A DNA stretch of 45,363 bases from an uncultured beta proteobacterium (GTDB lineage Bacteria > Pseudomonadota > Gammaproteobacteria > Burkholderiales > Burkholderiaceae_C). Positions 37,937 to 45,363 of the stretch are shown here, in pieces. Position 1 is the stretch's first letter; every line of letters begins with the position of its first letter. The stretch is taken from NCBI GenBank assembly GCA_903861575.1, contig CAIOUR010000184.1, positions 1 through 45,363 of the forward strand. The letters are read 5' to 3'. The notes under the pieces are model-generated. The model made no database searches. It was given only the letters and a program-made list of their open reading frames with translations, and was not told where the DNA came from. Both the position numbers and the translations under genes were made by a program.

Positions 37937-40900
37937 ATGCCCGAAACCACCCCACTGCCCCGCCCTTGGCCTGCTTACGCCGCGCGGGCTGCCCGTTGGC
38001 TGGTAGGCGCTTTGGGGCTGCTTGCTTTGGCGCTGGGACTGGTGTGGAGCGCCGTGCATTTTGTGATTGTGCCGCGAATCGATGTGTTGCGGCCCTGGCT
38101 CTTGGAGCAAGCCCAACAGCGCAGCGGTTTGAATTTGCAATTGGACGCCATCGAAGTCACCAGTAACGGCTGGGTGCCCGAGCTGGCTTTGCGCGGCGTG
38201 CGGCTGCTGGACGCGCAGGGTACGACGGCCTTGGCCCTCCCGGAAGTTCACGTCGCTTTCTCCAGTGCATCGCTGTTGATTGGAGAGGTGGAGCAAATTG
38301 CCCTGGAGGGTGCGGATGTAGAGGTTCGCCGTGATGCGCAAGGCCAGATCTGGGTTGCCGGCCTGTTGGCGCAATCGCCTGACAAGCGAGACAACGCGGC
38401 TTTGGACTGGCTGTTCCGGCAAAAGGAATGGCTGGTGCGCGGCGGGCGCGTGCGTTGGGTCGATGCGTTGCGCAGCGCAGCACCGCTGGACTTCACTGAT
38501 GTCACGTTGCAGCTGCGCAATTCTGCCCGTTCGCACACCTTGCAACTAGAAGCCAGTCCCCCGGCTTCCTGGGGTGACCGCATGCATTTGAGCGGACAGT
38601 TCAGCCGCCCTCTGCTGTCATCGCACCCCGGGCGTTTGGAGGACTGGCGGGGACAGGCAGAGTTGGCTGTGTCGCGTCTGGATGTAGCCGCGCTAGCCCC
38701 TTACACGGACGCAGCCAAGGGCATACGCAGCGCCCATGGCGCGCTGCAGGTTGCGCTGGATGTACAGGCTGCGCGCGTCGCCGCTGCCACCGTGGACTTG
38801 GCGTTGGACGACCTGGACGCCAGTCTCGGCGCGCAAGGGCACGCTTTGCAAATGCGCCGGCTCACCGGCCGTGTGGCCTGGAGCCGTCTGGACGGGGACG
38901 GCATGCAGTACGCCGTCAAAGGATTGCAGGGGCAGACCCGCGATGGCCTGCGCTGGCCTGCCAGTGATCTGACTGTGCAACTGTGGGGAAGCGGCGCCGC
39001 CAGCGGCGCGCACGGCAGCCTCTCGGTAGGGCAACTGGATCTGGGTGGGCTCGCGCAACTCGCCGGGCGCATGCCCCTGGACTCTGGTGTCCGGGCAGCA
39101 CTCGCGGGCCTGCAACCCAAGGGCCAGGTTCAGGCGGCTTCCCTGCAGTGGCAGGGGCCGTGGGACGCTCCGACGGATTACAAGGTCAAGGCGCAGTTGC
39201 ACCACATCGGCCTGACGCCATATGCCGCAGCCGGATTTCCCGGGCTGGGGGCGGAAGGTCTGGATGCCGACATGGAAGCCACCCCATCGGGTGGTACGGC
39301 CAAGTGGGCGATCAAACAGGGCGCGCTTGCCGTGCCACTGTGGTTGGACGATGGGCGTGTGGCCGTGGATGCTGCAGATGCCACCTTGCGTTGGAGCTGG
39401 GTAGATGGTCGCTTGCGGCTGGAAATGCCGCATCTGCAATTTGCCAATGCGGATGCTGCGGGTGAGCTGGCCTTGGTCTGGAATGCGCCGCGCGCTGCGT
39501 CCGCAGGCAACGCTATGCCTGGCAAAGGCCTGGCCGCCGCGGGCTTGGGTGAACTTTCACTGGACGGCAAGCTCACGCGATTGGTGCCCGCGCGCCTGCC
39601 GCGTTATCTGCCCACTTCGATGGACCGGGATGTGCGCAACTATGTGCGCGATGCGTTCAGCGGTGGGCAGCTCGGGCCTGTGACCATCAAGGTGAAGGGC
39701 GACCTTGATCAGTTCCCTTTTTCCAAGGGGCGGGCCGGGGTGTTTCAGCTTGCCACGACGGTCAGCAATATGAATTGCGCCTACGCGCTGGCACCCAAAC
39801 AAAAGGGGGCGCCGACCTGGCCTGCGCTTACCCAGCTCTATGGTGACTTGGCCTTGGACCGGGATACGCTGACCTTGACCAACGGACGGGCGAACTGGGT
39901 GCACCCGGCTAGCCCCGGTGCCGTTGTGCCCATCACACGCGGAACCGTCAGGATCACGCAGCTGTACGACCATCCTGCTGTGGCGCTCAATCTGGAAGGC
40001 AGTACGGCCATGGCTGACGCGCTCACCATCGTGAACCGCTCGGCGGCAGGTGCGCTGATGGGCAATGCCTTAAGCCGCAGCATTGTGAGTGGCAGCGCCG
40101 CCTACAAGTTGAATATGCAGGTTCCGCTGGATGATCCTGGCAAGACGCTGATGCAGGGTAGCTTGCTGCTAGCCGGAAACGATTTTCAGTACAGCCCCGA
40201 TATGCCGCGCCTGGTGCGCGTGCGTGGCACGCTCGGGTTTACCGACAACAGCATCAATCTGGGTGGATTGCAGGCCAGCGCTTTAGGCGGTGATATGCGT
40301 TTGGACGGCACGTTGCAGTTCTCTGATGCGGCGTGGGACGGCGGCAAGAATCGCGTGCGGGTGCAAGGTACGCTGACCAGCCAAGGCCTGAAGGAATCCA
40401 AAGATCTGGCCCCATGGGCCGCCGTGCTTGCCCTGCTGGAAGGACAAACCGCTTACAGCGCAGACCTGGCCTGGCGGGCTGGCGCGCCGCAAATCCAGAT
40501 CAGCAGCGATCTCCAGGGCATGGCGCTGGCTCTTCCCGCGCCATTGGGCAAAACCGCGCCATCGGTGCTGCCCATGCGTGCGGATTGGACCAGTGGTGAC
40601 ACCGGGCTGAAGGCCTCACCACGTAACGACACCATCCGCTGGAGTTTGGGGCGGGTTGCCCAGGTGCTGTTGCAGCGCGATACCAGCGGTCCGCAAGCCC
40701 GATTGCTGCGCGGTGCGGTGGTGCTTGGGGAGGCAGCCGACGCGCCACCGTCCTTGCCGGCGCAAGGTTTGCAGTTGCAAGTCGATACCGCGGTGTTGGA
40801 CTTAGACCAATGGACGCATGTGATCAACCAACTGGCACCCCCAACGGAGGTCAAGCTGGGGAGCGAGAGCCCGTACCTGCCGTCGGCGTTCAAGTTGCAG

Positions 40901-42049
40901 GCCAAGCAGCTGCTGTGGGGTGGCAGGCAATGGGATCGCTTGGCGGCCAGCGGACGCCGCGAGGGCGCGGTCTGGCGTCTGGACGTGGATGCCGCACAAC
41001 TCGCGGGCAAGCTCGAATTTGGCCCGGCAGGTAGCAACGCCAACGGCGGGTCACGTTTGAGCGCACGCCTGAGCCGACTGTCTTTGGAGGCTAGCACCGC
41101 CAATGATGTGCAAAACATGCTGGATGCCCCCGCGACCAGCTTGCCGGCCTTGGACGTGGTGGTGGACGCACTGGAGATGTACGGCAAAAAGCTGGGTCGC
41201 ATGCAGGCCACCGCGGTGAACGTGGGCAGCGGAACCGGTAAGGCGGAATGGCGCTTGCAGCAACTACTGCTCACGGTGCCAGAGGCGACTTTCAGCGCCA
41301 ACGGTGTGTGGGGTTCGGTAAGCAATTCCAGCGCACCGCCGGTCAATAGTGGCCCGCAGGCCCAGCCAGCCCCGCTGTCCCGCAAGCCTGGTGGCGACGG
41401 CCGTCGCACTGAGTTGAATTTCAAGCTCGATATTGCCGATGCGGGCGTTTTGCTTGCGCGCTTTGGCATGGCCAACGTGGTGCGTGGCGGCAGCGGCAAG
41501 CTGGAGGGCACCATGGGTTGGGCCGGACAGCCTTTGAATTTGGACTACCCCAGCTTGTCGGGGCGACTCAATCTGGATATTGCGAAGGGTCAATTTTTGC
41601 GGGCTGAGCCCGGTGTGGCCAGGCTGTTGGGTGTGTTGAGTTTGCAGTCGCTGCCCCGACGGCTGCTGCTAGATTTCCGCGATGTTTTCAGCGATGGTTT
41701 CGAGTTCAGTTATGTGCGCGGCGATGTCACCACTGAACAAGGCATCGCCCGCTCGGACAATTTGCAAATGAAAGGCGTTGCCGCTGCGGTGCTGATGGAC
41801 GGCAGCACTGACATTGCCCGGGAAACCCAAAAAATCAAGGTGCTGGTGGTCCCCGAGCTCGACACCGGCGCGGCCACGCTGCTCACCGCGCTGGCCAACC
41901 CGGTTGCAGGCCTCTATACCCTGGTCGCCAGCACTTTGCTGCGACAACCTATTCAAGATGCCAGTACGCAGGAGCTGTTGGTGGAGGGTACCTGGCAGGC
42001 CCCCAAGGTCAGCAAAATCGACCGCCGCACAGGCAAGCCCTTACCCTGA
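37937..42049 (+). CDS. YhdP-family AsmA-like (TamB-like) envelope protein
   Basis: ~1370 aa, N-terminal TM, LARYLPTSMDRDVRNYVRDAFSGGQ-like, C-terminal YVRGDVTTEQGIARSDNLQMKGVAAAVLMDG...VVPELDTGAATLLTALANPVAGLYTLVASTLLRQPI. Confidence 0.93.
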   Translation: MPETTPLPRPWPAYAARAARWLVGALGLLALALGLVWSAVHFVIVPRIDVLRPWLLEQAQQRSGLNLQLDAIEVTSNGWVPELALRGVRLLDAQGTTALALPEVHVAFSSASLLIGEVEQIALEGADVEVRRDAQGQIWVAGLLAQSPDKRDNAALDWLFRQKEWLVRGGRVRWVDALRSAAPLDFTDVTLQLRNSARSHTLQLEASPPASWGDRMHLSGQFSRPLLSSHPGRLEDWRGQAELAVSRLDVAALAPYTDAAKGIRSAHGALQVALDVQAARVAAATVDLALDDLDASLGAQGHALQMRRLTGRVAWSRLDGDGMQYAVKGLQGQTRDGLRWPASDLTVQLWGSGAASGAHGSLSVGQLDLGGLAQLAGRMPLDSGVRAALAGLQPKGQVQAASLQWQGPWDAPTDYKVKAQLHHIGLTPYAAAGFPGLGAEGLDADMEATPSGGTAKWAIKQGALAVPLWLDDGRVAVDAADATLRWSWVDGRLRLEMPHLQFANADAAGELALVWNAPRAASAGNAMPGKGLAAAGLGELSLDGKLTRLVPARLPRYLPTSMDRDVRNYVRDAFSGGQLGPVTIKVKGDLDQFPFSKGRAGVFQLATTVSNMNCAYALAPKQKGAPTWPALTQLYGDLALDRDTLTLTNGRANWVHPASPGAVVPITRGTVRITQLYDHPAVALNLEGSTAMADALTIVNRSAAGALMGNALSRSIVSGSAAYKLNMQVPLDDPGKTLMQGSLLLAGNDFQYSPDMPRLVRVRGTLGFTDNSINLGGLQASALGGDMRLDGTLQFSDAAWDGGKNRVRVQGTLTSQGLKESKDLAPWAAVLALLEGQTAYSADLAWRAGAPQIQISSDLQGMALALPAPLGKTAPSVLPMRADWTSGDTGLKASPRNDTIRWSLGRVAQVLLQRDTSGPQARLLRGAVVLGEAADAPPSLPAQGLQLQVDTAVLDLDQWTHVINQLAPPTEVKLGSESPYLPSAFKLQAKQLLWGGRQWDRLAASGRREGAVWRLDVDAAQLAGKLEFGPAGSNANGGSRLSARLSRLSLEASTANDVQNMLDAPATSLPALDVVVDALEMYGKKLGRMQATAVNVGSGTGKAEWRLQQLLLTVPEATFSANGVWGSVSNSSAPPVNSGPQAQPAPLSRKPGGDGRRTELNFKLDIADAGVLLARFGMANVVRGGSGKLEGTMGWAGQPLNLDYPSLSGRLNLDIAKGQFLRAEPGVARLLGVLSLQSLPRRLLLDFRDVFSDGFEFSYVRGDVTTEQGIARSDNLQMKGVAAAVLMDGSTDIARETQKIKVLVVPELDTGAATLLTALANPVAGLYTLVASTLLRQPIQDASTQELLVEGTWQAPKVSKIDRRTGKPLP

Positions 42050-42064
42050 ACGTGAGGATCCAGC

Positions 42065-42879
42065 ATGCAGATTGCCGCAATTCAAATGGTGTCCGGCTCC
42101 AATCTCCAGGACAACTTGCGGGCTGCTGCTACCTTGCTCGCCCATGCGGCTGATCGCGGTGCCGAGCTGGCGCTATTGCCCGAATATTTTTGTCTGATGG
42201 GGCACGGGATACCGATAAGCTGGCTATCCGGGAAGGCTTTGGAGCCGGACCGATTCAGGATTTTTTGGCGGCGCAGGCGCGGTCGCTGGGCTTGTGGATC
42301 GTCGGCGGTACCCTGCCTATTGCGACCGCGCAGCCCGACAAGGTCTACAACAGCAGTCTCGCATTTAACCCATCTGGATCATGCGTGGCCCGTTACGACA
42401 AGATCCATCTCTTCCGCTTTGACAATGGCCGCGAGGCCTATGACGAGTCGCGCGTGCTGACGGCGGGCACGCAAGCGGTGGCGTTTGATTTGCCCTCGCG
42501 CGATGGGCACAGTTGGCGCGTCGGCCTGAGTGTTTGTTATGACCTGCGCTTCGCCGAGTTGTACCGGGCTTATGCCGCGCAGGGTGCGGATCTGTTGCTG
42601 GTGCCCAGCGCGTTCACCTACACCACCGGCCACGCGCATTGGGAGCTGCTGCTGCGGGCCCGTGCGGTGGAAAACCTGTGCTTTGTGGCCGCCGCCGGTC
42701 AGGGAGGCACGCACGACAACGGGCGCCGCACCTGGGGCCAGAGCCTGGTGGCCGATCCCTGGGGCGCGGTGCTGGCGCAGCAGGCGCAAGAACCCGGCGT
42801 GGTGATGGCAGAGGTGGACGTAGCGCGCGTAGCGGCCGTTCGCAGCCAGTTACCGGCCTTGCAGCATCGGGTTTTGTAA
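42065..42879 (+). pseudogene. Carbon-nitrogen hydrolase (Nit/omega-amidase-like), frameshifted near 42199-42202
   Basis: Frame 42065.. encodes MQIAAIQMVSGS...LALLPEYFCLMG; frame from 42190 encodes ARDTDKLAIREGFGAGPIQDFL...YDKIHLFRF...LSVCYDLRF to the stop at 42879; one extra G in the GGGG run fuses both. Confidence 0.88.
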
Positions 42880-42884
42880 GGCTG

Positions 42885-43049
42885 TTATGGCTGCCGCTCT
42901 GATGGGTCAGCACCATCCTGTGGCGGCAACTCACCGCCCTTGCGTCCCGAGAACATGGTCCACCACACGATGCCGATGAACAGCAGCCCTGCAAAAAGCG
43001 CTTCAAGAAGTAATAGGAGCATGCGGGGTGTCTGGTGGTTCTCTGCCAT
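42885..43049 (-). CDS. Small single-TM protein (54 aa), hypothetical
   Basis: MAENHQTPRMLLLLLEALFAGLLFIGIVWWTMFSGRKGGELPPQDGADPSERQP: one hydrophobic helix then basic/polar tail; weak ribosome-binding site. Confidence 0.55.
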   Translation of the reverse strand: MAENHQTPRMLLLLLEALFAGLLFIGIVWWTMFSGRKGGELPPQDGADPSERQP

Positions 43050-44181
43050 TGTAGGGACGGTGTGGCTTGCCGCTTGCGCCGTCAAGCCCCTGACGACGCC
43101 ATCGCTCCCGCCCGTGGTACCCGCGCCCAAGCCGGTCCCGCTTGCCGCACCGGGTTCACAAGCCACCGGGCCCCTTGTGGCTCCGGCTGTGCAAGCCATC
43201 AGCCGTACGACCAGCCAATGGGTGCCGGTGCCCTGGAGCGAGTTGCCGGGATGGAGTGCCGACAACCTGGCGGGTGCCTGGAGCGCCTGGATGGCAAGCT
43301 GCCAGCGTGCGGTGGCACCGTGGACTGAGGTCTGCTCGGAAGCGCGCACCGTGGCAACGGGTTCGGACGGTGAAAAGCGCGCTTGGATGCAACGCCGGCT
43401 GCAGCCTTACCGGGTCGAATCGCTGCAAGGCGTATCACTGGGTTTGCTCACCGCTTACTTTGAGCCGGTCTTTGAAGCCAGCCGTAACCGAAGCGTGGAG
43501 TACGCTGTGCCGCTCTACCAGCCACCGGCCAAGCTCAATAGAGGCCAGACCTGGTACAGCCGCAAGGAAATCGATACCTTGCCGCAAGCGCAGGCCGCGT
43601 TGCAAGGCCGTGTGATCGCCTACATGGCAGACCCATTGGACGCGATGGCCCTGCACATCCAAGGTTCCGGTCGCATGGACATACGCCAAGCCGATGGCAC
43701 CTTGCGCCAGTCGCGCTTGGCCTACGCCGCTAATAACGGGCATCCCTACCAAAGCGTGGGAACCTGGTTGATCGAACAAGGCTTGAGCAAGGACACGAGT
43801 TGGCCGGGTATCAAGGCTTGGGCGGCGCGCAATCCGAGCCGGGTGAATGAGTTGCTATGGCGCAATCCGCGTGTGGTGTTTTTCCAAGAAGAAGCACTGA
43901 CCTCAGACGATGCGGGCCCGCGTGGGGCGCAGGGCGTGCCTTTGACGGCGGGTCGCTCGATTGCGGTGGACCCGAACAGCATTCCGTATGGCACGCCGGT
44001 GTGGATCAGTTCCAGCGGCGCACAAACCAGCTTGCAGAAACTGGTGGTGGCACAGGACACGGGCAGCGCTATCACGGGGACGGTGCGTGCCGATTATTTC
44101 GCGGGTACGGGGCCCGCTGCGGGTGAGCTCGCCGGTCGCTTAAAGCAGCCTTTACAGATGTGGGTTTTGTGGCCGCAGTAA
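43021..44181 (+). CDS. mltA: Membrane-bound lytic murein transglycosylase A (lipoprotein)
   Basis: AGGAG RBS just before ATG 43021; lipobox VWLAAC; LTAYFEPVFEASR, IAYMADPLDAMALHIQGSGRM, VAQDTGSAITGTVRADYFAGTG (3D domain). Confidence 0.95.
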   Translation: MRGVWWFSAIVGTVWLAACAVKPLTTPSLPPVVPAPKPVPLAAPGSQATGPLVAPAVQAISRTTSQWVPVPWSELPGWSADNLAGAWSAWMASCQRAVAPWTEVCSEARTVATGSDGEKRAWMQRRLQPYRVESLQGVSLGLLTAYFEPVFEASRNRSVEYAVPLYQPPAKLNRGQTWYSRKEIDTLPQAQAALQGRVIAYMADPLDAMALHIQGSGRMDIRQADGTLRQSRLAYAANNGHPYQSVGTWLIEQGLSKDTSWPGIKAWAARNPSRVNELLWRNPRVVFFQEEALTSDDAGPRGAQGVPLTAGRSIAVDPNSIPYGTPVWISSSGAQTSLQKLVVAQDTGSAITGTVRADYFAGTGPAAGELAGRLKQPLQMWVLWPQ

Positions 44182-44223
44182 GCCGCGTAGAACCTTGGTT
44201 CAAACCCGCTAGAATCCGCGCAC

Positions 44224-44310
44224 TTCGAGGAGCGATGCAGTTCACGCAATGTGAATGAGGCTCGGAGTACAAAGGCCCAGCGCCTTTGCATGTTTCAACT
44301 GCGCTCACCC
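44224..44310 (+). promoter_or_regulatory. SAH (S-adenosylhomocysteine) riboswitch-like leader of ahcY
   Basis: TTCGAGGAGCGATGCAG TTCAC GCAAT GTGAA TGAGGCTCGGA, variable hairpin CAAAGG..CCTTTG, then AACTGCGCTCACCC whose CTGC/GCTC can pair with GCAG and GAGC (pseudoknot); directly upstream of ahcY. Confidence 0.9.
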
Positions 44311-44385
44311 ACGGTTGTCTTGTGTGGTGAGTTCCCTCCCCAGACGGTCACTGTGGTTATCAAAACTTGTTTTGGAGCCTCTGAT

Positions 44386-45363
<978 letters not shown>

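Overview
This looks like a GC-rich betaproteobacterial chromosome segment, most likely Burkholderiales/Comamonadaceae-like judging by gene content and order. It is densely packed with core and housekeeping genes. I see about 43 protein-coding genes: secF (partial), dprA, def-fmt, azlCD, pgk, HiPIP, a DEAD-box helicase, rsmI/yraN/SIS/BON, pilT-pilU, yggS, fba, purC, a thioredoxin-TPR gene, purE-purK-sua5, a semiSWEET, dacB, an EamA transporter, tsaB-rimI-UDG, an outer-membrane barrel, a Zn-type asparaginase, yejABEF, fucU, an aldo/keto reductase, glnE, yhdP, a nitrilase-family gene, mltA and ahcY (partial). There is also one tRNA-Ser(UGA), one SAH-riboswitch-like leader upstream of ahcY and one clear intrinsic terminator. 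I found no CRISPR array, transposon, prophage or recognisable defence or secondary-metabolite cluster, and I do not think the window holds an undescribed multi-gene system. The best leads are small: (1) a single-base frameshift splits the Nit/omega-amidase catalytic triad; (2) a family-4-like uracil-DNA glycosylase keeps its Fe-S cysteines but has altered active-site motifs; (3) a protein resembling the dprA-linked LysM protein has no LysM domain; (4) an outer-membrane barrel gene starts 23 nt after a tRNA-Ser 3' end; (5) the start codons of mltA and a small membrane protein overlap head to head.
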